From an uncultured Lachnospiraceae bacterium (GTDB lineage Bacteria; Bacillota; Clostridia; Lachnospirales; Lachnospiraceae), in NCBI GenBank assembly GCA_910583835.1, contig CAJTYM010000033.1:1-46653 (forward strand): 46,653 nt of DNA, written 5' to 3'. The notes under the pieces are model-generated. The model was not told the DNA's origin, did no database searches, and saw only the letters and a list, made by a program, of their open reading frames with translations. Numbering within the stretch: position 1 is the first letter of the stretch; the number at the start of each line of letters is the position of its first letter. Both the position numbers and the translations under genes were made by a program. Positions 13,504 to 21,834 of this stretch are shown piece by piece.

Positions 13504-14813
13504 TCCATACCTCCTGCAATCTGTTCTAACGCTCCGATAAGATAAAGCGAACCCGCGCAAAATAATACCTGTCCCGGCTTTTGGGACAGCAGCGCCCGCG
13601 CATATGCTTCTTCTATATTCTCTATCACTGTAATTCTCACTGTCTGATGGCTCTTGCCTGCAAGATTCTCAAATATTTCCGCCAATGTCCGGCAGTCCCT
13701 GCCACGCTCTCCCGGAACGGAAGTGATGATAATCTCCTCCCAGTTCCCACGATAAAGTAAAAGCTCTGCTGCACATATATAATCCTTCTCCCTGACCATC
13801 GAAAAAAGCAAAATTCCCGGCTCTGCGGTTATCTTCCCTGCTGCATCCAGAAATTTCTCAATGCCGTCTGGATTGTGCGCCCCATCAAAATACACATCGG
13901 GACGAACCTGCTGCATTCTTCCTTTCCAGCATACCCCGGCAAACCCCTGCTGCATCGCTTCCACAGATATCCCCTCATCCTCTGCCAGGCAATGCAGCGC
14001 CTGCAGCGCCACTGCCGCATTCCTGGTCTGATAAGGCGCAGCAAATGGTATCTCAAATTTGGTAACAGTACCATCATAACCAGATTTATAAGAAAATGCA
14101 ATCTTTTTTCCGGTGATTAATAAAATTTTAACTTTATCTGAATAGACAGGGTAAGTCGGGCATTGCTGCCTGAAAGCGCAGCCCTCAATGACCCGCGCAG
14201 CTTCCGGCAACGAGGCATCGTATACGACAGGAATCCCCGGCTTAAGGATACCAGCCTTCTCTTTCGCAATCTCTGCAACCGTACTGCCAAGAATCTCTGT
14301 GTGTTCCAGGCTGATAGACGTAATGACCGTAAGAATCGGATGTTTTACGATATTCGTGGCATCCAGCCTTCCTCCAAGCCCGGTCTCCAACACAGCATAC
14401 TCTGCCTGGCATTTTTCAAAAATGACCATGCCCACGGCAAAGATATATTCAAAAAATGTCGGGTGGGGCAGTCCTTGCGCAGACATGGATTCAGAGACAT
14501 GTCTGACTTGCTCTGCTGCCCACACGAAATCTTCCCGGCTGCAAGGCTTTCCGTCCACTGCAAACCGTTCCTCAATATTTACCAGATGAGGGGAGGTAAA
14601 CAGGCCCGTCCGCTTTCCTGCCGCCCGCAAGACGCTCTCCATAAAGGCACAGACACTGCCCTTGCCATTGCTCCCTGCCACATGGATGACCTTGAACTTC
14701 TCCTGGGGATTCCCCAGCCGGCGCAGAAGTTCTCTCGTATGCTCTAATTTATTCTTAGTGGTAAATCTGGGGATTTCCAGAATAGCCTTCACCGTTTCCT
14801 CATAAGTCCTCAT
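13500..14813 (-). CDS. folC: Folylpolyglutamate synthase / dihydrofolate synthase
   Basis: FolC is a cytoplasmic Mur-ligase-family enzyme that adds glutamate to folates (and often to dihydropteroate) using ATP. The 437-aa product has the P-loop AGSNGKGSVCAF (about 46-57), the LFTSPHLVNIEERF motif, the LETGLGGRLDATNIV motif, SLEHTEILG, and the C-terminal YFDGAHNPDG motif. Length is typical. The ATG at 14813 is chosen because AGGA lies 4-5 nt upstream; an in-frame ATG 13 codons earlier lacks a site. A perfect TATAAT lies about 35 nt upstream, with no strong -35. Followed by the overlapping 47-aa gene. Confidence 0.93.
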   Translation of the reverse strand: MRTYEETVKAILEIPRFTTKNKLEHTRELLRRLGNPQEKFKVIHVAGSNGKGSVCAFMESVLRAAGKRTGLFTSPHLVNIEERFAVDGKPCSREDFVWAAEQVRHVSESMSAQGLPHPTFFEYIFAVGMVIFEKCQAEYAVLETGLGGRLDATNIVKHPILTVITSISLEHTEILGSTVAEIAKEKAGILKPGIPVVYDASLPEAARVIEGCAFRQQCPTYPVYSDKVKILLITGKKIAFSYKSGYDGTVTKFEIPFAAPYQTRNAAVALQALHCLAEDEGISVEAMQQGFAGVCWKGRMQQVRPDVYFDGAHNPDGIEKFLDAAGKITAEPGILLFSMVREKDYICAAELLLYRGNWEEIIITSVPGERGRDCRTLAEIFENLAGKSHQTVRITVIENIEEAYARALLSQKPGQVLFCAGSLYLIGALEQIAGGME

Positions 14814-14923
14814 TATTTCCTGCTTTCCTCTGTATATATTTGCAGTGCTCATTATAATACAGCAGAGACGCGAAATCCAGACCTAAATGCAGAAAATCCC
14901 AAACTTTCGTATGACAAACTTCT

Positions 14924-14949
14924 ACAAAAACAAAGTGGGCAGCCACTTT
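14924..14949 (-). terminator. Second terminator downstream of the FapA/DUF342 gene
   Basis: AAAGTGG (14949-14943 read on minus) pairs with CCACTTT around a 4-nt loop and is followed by GTTTTTG. It lies behind the stronger terminator at 14977-15015, forming a tandem pair that insulates folC. Confidence 0.6.
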
Positions 14950-14976
14950 AGCATGACAAGTTATTTCCTAATAAGA

Positions 14977-15015
14977 CAAAAAACTGCCCATTGGATATTG
15001 CCATCCAACAGGCAG
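14977..15015 (-). terminator. Intrinsic terminator of the FapA/DUF342 gene
   Basis: On the minus strand, CTGCCTGTTGGAT pairs with ATCCAATGGGCAG (13 bp including two G-U pairs) around GGCAAT, and runs straight into TTTTTT. It lies about 30 nt after the gene. Confidence 0.85.
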
Positions 15016-15045
15016 CTGCCGCTTTCGATTTCTTTTTCAATATGC

Positions 15046-16407
15046 CTAAGACTCCAAAGCACACATGAGAATCTTATCCTGGTCACGCACAAACTCTAAC
15101 CGTTTCTGCTGTTCCTTCACCAGTACCCGCAACTCGTCAATCTCCACCCTGACACCCGGATAGACGTTGCCAGTCACTCTGACAGTACCTCCCCTTGCAC
15201 GTTCAATCTGGTCCTGCAGCTTCTCTAATTCTGCCTCATCGCCCGCCAGCAATGCCGTGTCCCTAATCTTCACTCGCAAAAGGTCTGTTCTTCTGGGGTC
15301 ATTCTTCATATTCTGCAAAATCTTAAGCCCCTCCTCTATCTTGCTGAGGTTGGTCTTCTCTATCTTAATCTTATTCTGTAAAACGCTTATCCTGCGCCGT
15401 GTAGCCATATCATTGCCAATCTTTACATGGGTCCTCACTTCGCCCTCACTGCCCAGCGTATCTACTTCGATGCTCTCAATCGCACCTACTTCGCCGCCAA
15501 CAATGCTTGCTTTCTTCCCATTGAGGATGATGCTCTCTCCGCAGGACACCTGGCAATTCAAAAATACGTCTGCCTGGATGGAACCATTGGCATGTACTCT
15601 GGTATACTCAAAAAACTTAGCAGAGATATTGCCATTAGCAATAATCGTAGCTCTGGATGCTCCCATAACCCCGCTTCTAAGCACAATATCCTTACCTGCC
15701 TCGATATTGGCTCCTTCCACAATGCCATCTACTGACACGGTTCCGGTTGCTTTCACCGTCAGACCACTGCATACACTGCCATGAATTATCACATCGCCGC
15801 GGAAATCAATATTCCCGACAGATAAATCTGCATCGCCATTTACCTCATATACCGGTAAAATGACAATTCTCTCACCGTTTTTCTCAATCTTGCCATCCAT
15901 CATGGATGTATAAATAAGACCATCTTCTGAGCGTTCAAAACCTTTGCCGCGCAATGGGACCAAATCTCTCCCGCGCTTCGCCAGAACCGGCTTGCCTCTC
16001 AGGTCTATACCATCTTTGCCCTGGATTGACTTATGGTACTCTGCAATCACCTGACCTTCGGTAACCATCTCCACCATCTTAATGCTCCAGTAGTCAACGG
16101 AACCGTCCGGTTTCACTTTAGGCTTCTTGCTGAAATTCATGTCAAATTTATATTCATAATATCCATCTACGCCGTCTTCAGGTACCTGACCTTCAGCAAC
16201 AACAACTTCCTGATTATAAACCTGCTGCTCAATCATCTGTTTGATTTTATCTTCATTAATGCCATAGGTCACACCGCTGGTCTTCAATACGGCCAATATA
16301 TAATTGAACTCATGGACTTCAAACTCCGGTCTGGGCAAAAGTAAATATGCCTTCATATTGTCTCTGCTCAATCTGACTTTGGGTTCATTTTGCGTTGAGG
16401 CTGCCAT
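15046..16407 (-). CDS. FapA/DUF342 family protein
   Basis: A 453-aa member of the FapA (DUF342) family, cytoplasmic proteins with a central right-handed beta-helix. Residues about 185-320 show the repeating GNIDFRGDVIIHGSV / GTVSVDGIVEGANIEAGKD pattern, followed by a coiled coil (about 335-435) and a short tail. Family members have been linked to cell-surface polymer or flagellar functions, and their exact role is unsettled. The ATG at 16407 has GGGGGG 7 nt upstream; a GTG just before it is possible. It has its own promoter at 16460-16488 and a tandem terminator, so it is probably a single-gene unit. Confidence 0.85.
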   Translation of the reverse strand: MAASTQNEPKVRLSRDNMKAYLLLPRPEFEVHEFNYILAVLKTSGVTYGINEDKIKQMIEQQVYNQEVVVAEGQVPEDGVDGYYEYKFDMNFSKKPKVKPDGSVDYWSIKMVEMVTEGQVIAEYHKSIQGKDGIDLRGKPVLAKRGRDLVPLRGKGFERSEDGLIYTSMMDGKIEKNGERIVILPVYEVNGDADLSVGNIDFRGDVIIHGSVCSGLTVKATGTVSVDGIVEGANIEAGKDIVLRSGVMGASRATIIANGNISAKFFEYTRVHANGSIQADVFLNCQVSCGESIILNGKKASIVGGEVGAIESIEVDTLGSEGEVRTHVKIGNDMATRRRISVLQNKIKIEKTNLSKIEEGLKILQNMKNDPRRTDLLRVKIRDTALLAGDEAELEKLQDQIERARGGTVRVTGNVYPGVRVEIDELRVLVKEQQKRLEFVRDQDKILMCALES

Positions 16408-16459
16408 CACAGTTCCCCCCTTTGTACGGAATTTCTGTCAAAAAAAGTATTCTCTTTCT

Positions 16460-16488
16460 ATATTACCAAGATTCTCAAACTTTTTCAA
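16460..16488 (-). promoter_or_regulatory. Sigma-A promoter of the FapA/DUF342 gene
   Basis: On the minus strand, TTGAAA (16488-16483), 17 nt, TAATAT (16465-16460). Both boxes are close to consensus and lie about 55 nt upstream of the start codon. Confidence 0.65.
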
Positions 16489-16524
16489 TATGTTTTCTTG
16501 GAAATCTGTCTTTTTCACAAACAA

Positions 16525-16606
16525 TGCGGATAACAGGACTTGAACCTGCACGGGGTTGCCCACTAGAACCTAAATCTAGCGCGTCTGCCAATTCCGCCAT
16601 ATCCGC
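16525..16606 (-). tRNA. tRNA-Leu (anticodon UAG)
   Basis: The minus strand folds as a complete class II tRNA. The acceptor stem is GCGGATA / TATCCGC. The anticodon stem CTAGA / TCTAG encloses TTTAGGT, with anticodon TAG (reads CUA). The variable arm is GGGCAACCC-like and the T arm contains GGTTCAAGTCC. A73 is present; CCA is not encoded. A near-consensus promoter precedes it at 16677-16705. Confidence 0.95.
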
Positions 16607-16676
16607 TTAATGGAACCGGGTATGCAGCGCAACGCGCATTCCCCATCTTCCACCTTAGTTAACAGAAGTCGCCTAA

Positions 16677-16705
16677 ATTATAATATCAGATGCCAAAAAA
16701 GTCAA
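16677..16705 (-). promoter_or_regulatory. Sigma-A promoter of tRNA-Leu
   Basis: On the minus strand, TTGACT (16705-16700), 17 nt, TATAAT (16682-16677). Five of six and six of six bases match consensus. It lies 70 nt upstream of the mature tRNA, with a GC-rich leader between. Confidence 0.75.
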
Positions 16706-16756
16706 GATTAGAATCCATGAATTTAAAAAGGCGAACTTAAAAAAGCAGCCTCTCCT

Positions 16757-17995
16757 TTAATCCCGGCGGTACAAATCCCGGGTGTAGACCTTATCAACCA
16801 CATCATCCAGACAGCTGTCATACCGGTTTGCGATGATGGAATCTGTCTGCTGCTTAAAGGCAGCCAAATCATTTACGACCTTACTTCCAAAAAAGGTCGA
16901 GCCGTCTTCCATTGTCGGTTCATAGACAATCACTTTCGCGCCCTTGGCTTTAATCCTTTTCATGACTCCCTGAATCGAGCTTTGGCGGAAATTGTCTGAA
17001 TTCGACTTCATCGTCAGGCGGTATACCCCGACCACCACATCTTTCTCTTTCGACCTGTCATAGCGGTTCTTATCCGAATAAGAGTAATAGCCGGCCTTGC
17101 GCAATACCTGGTCTGCAATAAAATCTTTGCGGGTGCGGTTAGATTCGACAATTGCCTCAATCAGGTTTTCCGGGATATCCCTGTAATTTGCCAGCAGCTG
17201 CTTCGTGTCTTTCGGCAGGCAATAGCCGCCATACCCGAATGACGGATTGTTATAATGGCTGCCAATTCTCGGGTCAAGGCAGACGCCGTTAATAATCTGC
17301 TGGGTATCCAGCCCCTTCATCTCTGCATACGTGTCCAATTCATTAAAATAGGAAACGCGCAGTGCCAGATAGGTATTGGCAAATAATTTGACTGCTTCCG
17401 CCTCCGTATACCCCATGAAGAGTACATCAATATCTTCTTTGAGGGCGCCTTCCTCCAACAAGCTGGCAAACGTCCGCGCCTTCTCCATAGATTCCTCATC
17501 GCAGCCCACGATAATCCTTGACGGATAAAGATTGTCATAGAGGGCCTTGGACTCGCGCAGAAATTCCGGTGAGAACAAGATGTTTCTTGTGTTAAACTGC
17601 TTTCGGATACGTTCCGTATAGCCAACGGGAATCGTAGATTTAATAATTATCGTGGCTTCGGAGTTCACATCCAATACCAATGCAATAACTTCCTCTATGG
17701 CAGAGGTGTCAAAAAAATCTTTTTCCGAATCATAATTCGTCGGCGCCGCAATGATGATAATATCAGCTTCCTTGTAAGCTTCCCTGCCATCCAGCGTTGC
17801 CGTCAGCTGCAATTCCTTTTCGGCAAGATATTTCTCAATATACTCATCCTGTATCGGCGACACCTTACGGTTAATCATCTCCACTTTCTCTGGTACGATA
17901 TCCACCGCTAGGACCTTATTGTTCTGTGCCAAAAGAACCGCCAGGGACAGCCCTACATATCCTGTCCCCGCCACCGCTATCGTCTGTTTTCCCAT
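16757..17995 (-). CDS. ugd: UDP-glucose 6-dehydrogenase
   Basis: Oxidises UDP-glucose to UDP-glucuronate with two NAD+, supplying an acidic sugar for capsular polysaccharides. The 412-aa protein has the N-terminal Rossmann motif AVAGTGYVGLSLA (7-19), the IIKSTIPVGYT region, SPEFLRESKA, and the catalytic cysteine C259 in GYGGYCLPKDTKQL; the C-terminal UDP-binding domain follows. It could act on another UDP-hexose. The ATG at 17995 follows AAAGGAG by 8 nt. It lies at the left end of the polysaccharide locus behind its own promoter and a terminator-like leader hairpin. Confidence 0.9.
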   Translation of the reverse strand: MGKQTIAVAGTGYVGLSLAVLLAQNNKVLAVDIVPEKVEMINRKVSPIQDEYIEKYLAEKELQLTATLDGREAYKEADIIIIAAPTNYDSEKDFFDTSAIEEVIALVLDVNSEATIIIKSTIPVGYTERIRKQFNTRNILFSPEFLRESKALYDNLYPSRIIVGCDEESMEKARTFASLLEEGALKEDIDVLFMGYTEAEAVKLFANTYLALRVSYFNELDTYAEMKGLDTQQIINGVCLDPRIGSHYNNPSFGYGGYCLPKDTKQLLANYRDIPENLIEAIVESNRTRKDFIADQVLRKAGYYSYSDKNRYDRSKEKDVVVGVYRLTMKSNSDNFRQSSIQGVMKRIKAKGAKVIVYEPTMEDGSTFFGSKVVNDLAAFKQQTDSIIANRYDSCLDDVVDKVYTRDLYRRD

Positions 17996-18037
17996 GATAA
18001 TCTCCTTTACTTTTTATTTTTCATAAACTATCGCCCA

Positions 18038-18076
18038 AAAACGGCTATATCAGATAATTGTTAACCTGATATAGCC
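18038..18076 (-). terminator. Hairpin terminator or attenuator in front of ugd
   Basis: GGCTATATCAG (18076-18066 read on minus) pairs exactly with CTGATATAGCC (18053-18043) around 12 nt and is followed by GTTTTTGG. It may end transcription from the gene at 18198-19901, but it also lies between the candidate ugd promoter and the ugd start. Confidence 0.65.
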
Positions 18077-18151
18077 ATGCAGAATATCCGATAACCCTTA
18101 GGGAAACGCTGATTTAACCAGCCCTTCCTTAGTTCTGTCCTGTATTTCCTT

Positions 18152-18180
18152 ATTATATAACAGCCTTTCGACAATTTCCA
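18152..18180 (-). promoter_or_regulatory. Candidate sigma-A promoter of ugd
   Basis: On the minus strand, TGGAAA (18180-18175), 17 nt, TATAAT (18157-18152). The predicted start near 18145 would give a leader of about 150 nt that includes the hairpin at 18043-18076. Confidence 0.45.
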
Positions 18181-18197
18181 GTATTTTCTTGGTATTT

Positions 18198-19901
18198 TTA
18201 TACTTCCCCTGACAACATGACCATGCATTTATCTTTATAACACGCAATCCCATACTTGAGGACTTCCTCTATATCCTCATCATAAAAAGCGTTTCCATAC
18301 TGCCGCTTCTCTATCTGCCCCAAGGCTTCCCTGCAGGCTCTGTCCAGCTTGCCATCCCTTGCATATTTCACCTCAATGACAATGCCAACCGTTCCCTCAT
18401 CATCGTCTGCCTCTGCAAGGATGTCCGCATAACCCTCTCCGGCTTCCCGGTTGGACCAGACTGCCCAGCTTCCCTTGAAAGCCAGAAGACCAAGCAGCAT
18501 CCCATGGTAGAAATTCTCTTTCAGCTCCATCCTCGCAAATGTGTCCCGGATGCCGATGGTTTTCTTAAGGTATTTTCCAAATTGCCGCTGCACTCCTGCG
18601 GCATCGCCATGCTGCAATGCGCTGCATAAAATGTCCAGCGACTCGCCATCCTTTTTTGCCTCCTCCTTAAACAAGTCCATAACCTGCCTGGTGAATATCT
18701 CCCTCACTTCCAGGTTGGGGATGGCAAGATGGAAGCTCCGCCCTTCCCCCCTGCCTCGCTGCGTCAGGTAACCGGTGGTAAACAGCACGCTCCAGATATT
18801 GTCTATGGAACTGTACATGTCCGGGTAGGTGATTTCCTGATGGATTTCCTTGGTGACAAGCTCCCCGGCAATCAGGCCCTCAATCTCACGCTTGGTGGAA
18901 CCGCTGTCCCCCGCTTCACGGATGAAACGCCTCACCGCATCGTTGCCGCTGCTGTTCGCCCAATAATTCTCCGGCCGGGCAGCCGGCTCCGAACGAAACT
19001 TCCTGCAGCAGCAAATCACATCCCAGGGGCAGTATACCTCCACATCTCCGAATTTGTAGCCATCATACCACTCTTTCACTGCGCCATACTTATCAGAAAG
19101 CCCATAATAGCCCAGAAGTTCCCTTACCTCAGCATCTGTAAAGCCGAAATATTCATCAAAATCCACATCCGCTATCGTCAGGACGCTTAGGTTGTTCAAC
19201 CCGGTAAATATGCTCTCCTTCGATATCCTCATGCAGCCGGTCAGCACCGCAAGCTGCAGACTGTTGTTCGTCTTCAGCGCCTGGTGGAAAAGACTGCGGA
19301 TAAGCATTACCATTCTGTCATAGTAGCCATGGGCGTGCGCCTTTGCCAGAGGCACATCATATTCGTCAATCAGAATCACTGCCTTACAGCCGTGGTGTTT
19401 TTCCAAGAGGCGCGACATCAGTTCCAGGCTACCACAGAACACCGCCTCTTTCATATCCGCTTTCAGCAGCCTGCTAAAAGCTGCCTTCTCCTCCTGCGTG
19501 AGGCGCTCACTATCCACAAGATAACGGTGGCGTCCTGCTTCCCGGTTCAGCAGCATGGCTGCTATTTCAAACGCCGTCTCATAATCCACTGCCTCAATAT
19601 CTTTCAACGACAAAGAGATAACCGGGAATTTGCCCATGTATTTCTCGCACAGTCCTTTCTCCTCCATAATCTGCAGACCGTTGAATAATTCATTATTCCC
19701 GCCAAGTTCAAAGAAATATTTCAGCATGCTCATGTTCAACGATTTCCCAAAGCGTCTGGGGCGTGTAAATAAGGTCACTTCCGCCCTGTTCTGAAGAAGT
19801 TCGCGAATCAGTCCCGTCTTATCAACATAATAAAAATCTTCTTTCCTCAATTTTTCAAAATTCTCTATTCCGATTGGAAGCTGTCTATGGGTAGTATCCA
19901 C
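18198..19901 (-). CDS. AAA-ATPase-like / PD-(D/E)XK nuclease domain protein
   Basis: A 567-aa protein of the AAA-ATPase-like plus PDDEXK_9 (DUF1703) family, common in multiple copies in Clostridia and Bacteroides. Residues about 8-270 hold the ATPase-like domain, with a P-loop-like TRPRRFGKSLNMS and Walker B KAVILIDEYDVPL. The C-terminal region holds the nuclease-like motif, with D in GEGYADILAE and the E-x-K of VIEVKYARDG. The biological role is not established; spread with mobile elements has been suggested. The GTG at 19901 is preferred over one three codons earlier because AGGAG then lies 10 nt upstream. A fragment of a related gene occurs at 21598-21807, on the other side of the Wzz gene. 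Confidence 0.85.
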   Translation of the reverse strand: MDTTHRQLPIGIENFEKLRKEDFYYVDKTGLIRELLQNRAEVTLFTRPRRFGKSLNMSMLKYFFELGGNNELFNGLQIMEEKGLCEKYMGKFPVISLSLKDIEAVDYETAFEIAAMLLNREAGRHRYLVDSERLTQEEKAAFSRLLKADMKEAVFCGSLELMSRLLEKHHGCKAVILIDEYDVPLAKAHAHGYYDRMVMLIRSLFHQALKTNNSLQLAVLTGCMRISKESIFTGLNNLSVLTIADVDFDEYFGFTDAEVRELLGYYGLSDKYGAVKEWYDGYKFGDVEVYCPWDVICCCRKFRSEPAARPENYWANSSGNDAVRRFIREAGDSGSTKREIEGLIAGELVTKEIHQEITYPDMYSSIDNIWSVLFTTGYLTQRGRGEGRSFHLAIPNLEVREIFTRQVMDLFKEEAKKDGESLDILCSALQHGDAAGVQRQFGKYLKKTIGIRDTFARMELKENFYHGMLLGLLAFKGSWAVWSNREAGEGYADILAEADDDEGTVGIVIEVKYARDGKLDRACREALGQIEKRQYGNAFYDEDIEEVLKYGIACYKDKCMVMLSGEV

Positions 19902-19947
19902 TAAAACCACACTCCTCTCTGGCTACATGCATTTTCTAAAATACAGA

Positions 19948-20016
19948 AACACCATATGCAGGACAATTTTATCTTTTGCGTAAAAATTCTTTCTTTTCTT
20001 GTCCAGATATGGTGTT
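19948..20016. repeat. Imperfect long inverted repeat between polysaccharide genes
   Basis: AACACCATAT (19948-19957) plus GGACAA (19961-19966) pair with TTGTCC (19999-20004) plus ATATGGTGTT (20007-20016); the loop is 32 nt. It has no T-run typical of a terminator. It may be a remnant element or a long-looped hairpin. Confidence 0.45.
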
Positions 20017-20127
20017 GATATAGGTATTCTACCACAAGATTCCGATTTCGTAAAGAGTGTAAACGCAAAATCCAGCGTCAACAGCAACGAATATCCTTAC
20101 ATTATATCCGCAGCCTATCAAGCTGCA

Positions 20128-21537
20128 TCATTTGTTATTCAAAATAACCGCTCCTAAAATATTGCATTTTTGCTCCGTTGCCAGATTAATCTCATTGTAC
20201 ACTTCATCATAGATAGATTTTCCTGTTTGTTCTATAAACAGCACATTGCCGACTTCTATGCATGACTGCAGGGACGGCGCGGAATAAGCGATATTTTCCC
20301 CATCTTTTACATTAATCTTGTGTTTAGACAGGCTTTCTTTTATTTTTTTCAGTATGGCGGCATCAATGCTCTTATATTCGCTTCCTGTTATATAGACACA
20401 GTCAATATCCTGCTGTCTGCAGAAAAGAGCAATATTCGTTGAAACCAATTCTACCTGCTCCTCCATTGATATGGTTTTCTTTTTTCTGTTTTTTATAGCA
20501 AGAATCCACTTATCAATCACAGGCAGAAAACGCTTCTTCTGGGATGGCAGCGTCACCTCGCCTAAAAGACGGATTCCATACATATTCCGAATCTCTTCAG
20601 GGCTTTGCAGCCTGGCAGTAAATATCATTCTAACTGCAATCCAGGCACACGCCAGAAATATTCCTACTAACGCTCCCAATATCACGAATTTAATGCTAAA
20701 TCCTGGTTCCTCTTCCTCCTCTTCCTCTCCGTTCATTTCTGCCAACTCTGCCTTAAAAATAGTCGTCTGTTCATCTGACATGCCATTTTTCAAATTTTGT
20801 AATTGTGATTTCAGCGTAACGATGCTGTTTGCTATGCTATCCCTACGTTCAACCAATGCAGTATCCACAACCACATTCTGGGATTCGTTTACTATTTCCA
20901 GCGTATGGGAACCAAGCTTCTGCATCTCCGAAGATTTCTGCTGCAGCAAAGACTTCACGACATTCGAAATATCCGTAAGCTTTCCGGCATCAGCATAACT
21001 TATGCTTATATAAATCGTGCCGACATTCTGTGACACCTGAATCAATTCCGTGAAACCTTCTTTACTGACAGAAAGCCCCGCTTCCTCTATCACCTTCTGC
21101 GCCATATCGCCACTGCTAATGTAATTGCAATACATTGAAGTAACGTCATTTGTATAATCTCGCTTACTGTCCTTCGTATAATTTATAATATAATCCGATT
21201 CCACATAATATTGCAATTGTACTACGGGCTTTGCATATGGGTCAATCTGCATCAATACCGATGTTTCCATATATTTTTCATAGTCATCGACACGAGTTTG
21301 CATCTCCTTCGCATCTTCTAGTTTCTCTAATTCTTCTTTTTTTAATTCTCCTTTGGCTTGCTCTATATTGATATTCTGCAGAGCCCTATAACTCCTGACG
21401 CTCATAAAATATTTCATGCCGCCGAGTAATAAGGCAAACAGAATGCCAAAACATACAATTTTGCGCCATCCCAAAAGAATATTCCAAAATAATTCTATCA
21501 AATCTACTTCTCGTTCCGGTCTCTCTCGTGTCTCCAT
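20128..21537 (-). CDS. Wzz-type chain-length/co-polymerase protein with a kinase-like C-terminal domain
   Basis: Wzz proteins control polysaccharide chain length in the membrane. The 469-aa protein has a cytoplasmic N-terminus, membrane segment at about 26-42, a large external region (about 45-280, partly coiled coil), an acidic run of seven glutamates, a second membrane segment at about 283-305, and a cytoplasmic domain of about 160 residues. That last domain resembles a tyrosine-kinase fold (VELVSTNIALFCRQQDIDCV, then VYITGSEYKSID), but the position of the Walker A motif reads TGSEYKS and lacks a proper P-loop. It is therefore probably an inactive relic or binding domain. The ATG at 21537 follows GGAGG by 8 nt. 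No separate kinase is seen in the window. Confidence 0.8.
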   Translation of the reverse strand: METRERPEREVDLIELFWNILLGWRKIVCFGILFALLLGGMKYFMSVRSYRALQNINIEQAKGELKKEELEKLEDAKEMQTRVDDYEKYMETSVLMQIDPYAKPVVQLQYYVESDYIINYTKDSKRDYTNDVTSMYCNYISSGDMAQKVIEEAGLSVSKEGFTELIQVSQNVGTIYISISYADAGKLTDISNVVKSLLQQKSSEMQKLGSHTLEIVNESQNVVVDTALVERRDSIANSIVTLKSQLQNLKNGMSDEQTTIFKAELAEMNGEEEEEEEPGFSIKFVILGALVGIFLACAWIAVRMIFTARLQSPEEIRNMYGIRLLGEVTLPSQKKRFLPVIDKWILAIKNRKKKTISMEEQVELVSTNIALFCRQQDIDCVYITGSEYKSIDAAILKKIKESLSKHKINVKDGENIAYSAPSLQSCIEVGNVLFIEQTGKSIYDEVYNEINLATEQKCNILGAVILNNK

Positions 21538-21597
21538 CAATATATCCTCCATATTATTTTCTCACTTTTTACTTCCATCTGAAAAATTTCCACCTAT

Positions 21598-21807
21598 ATG
21601 GTATCTGAAAATCTAGTTTCTGTCAACCTTTCTGTTTTTGAGACAATATGGTTTGATATGTCGCGGCTATTTACAGCAATTGAAGAAAGCGACACAGAGA
21701 AAATGGAAGATGAAATCTCCAGATTCCTGTCAAAGACCATCAGCTACTTTGACTATGGGGAAAGCTATTACCACAGATTTCTGTCAGGGCTTTTGTATTT
21801 AAACTGA
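21598..21807 (+). pseudogene. Fragment of an AAA-ATPase/PDDEXK (DUF1703) gene
   Basis: A 69-codon open frame. Its last 45 residues (LFTAIEESDTEKMEDEISRF, then YYHRFLSGLL) line up with residues about 435-485 of the protein at 18198-19901 (ILCSALQHGDAAGVQRQFGK, then FYHGMLLGLL). The ATPase domain and nuclease motif are missing, so it is a remnant in opposite orientation. It has no ribosome site. Confidence 0.6.
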
Positions 21808-21834
21808 AAGCAATAAAGTGTTATCCCTCCTGAT

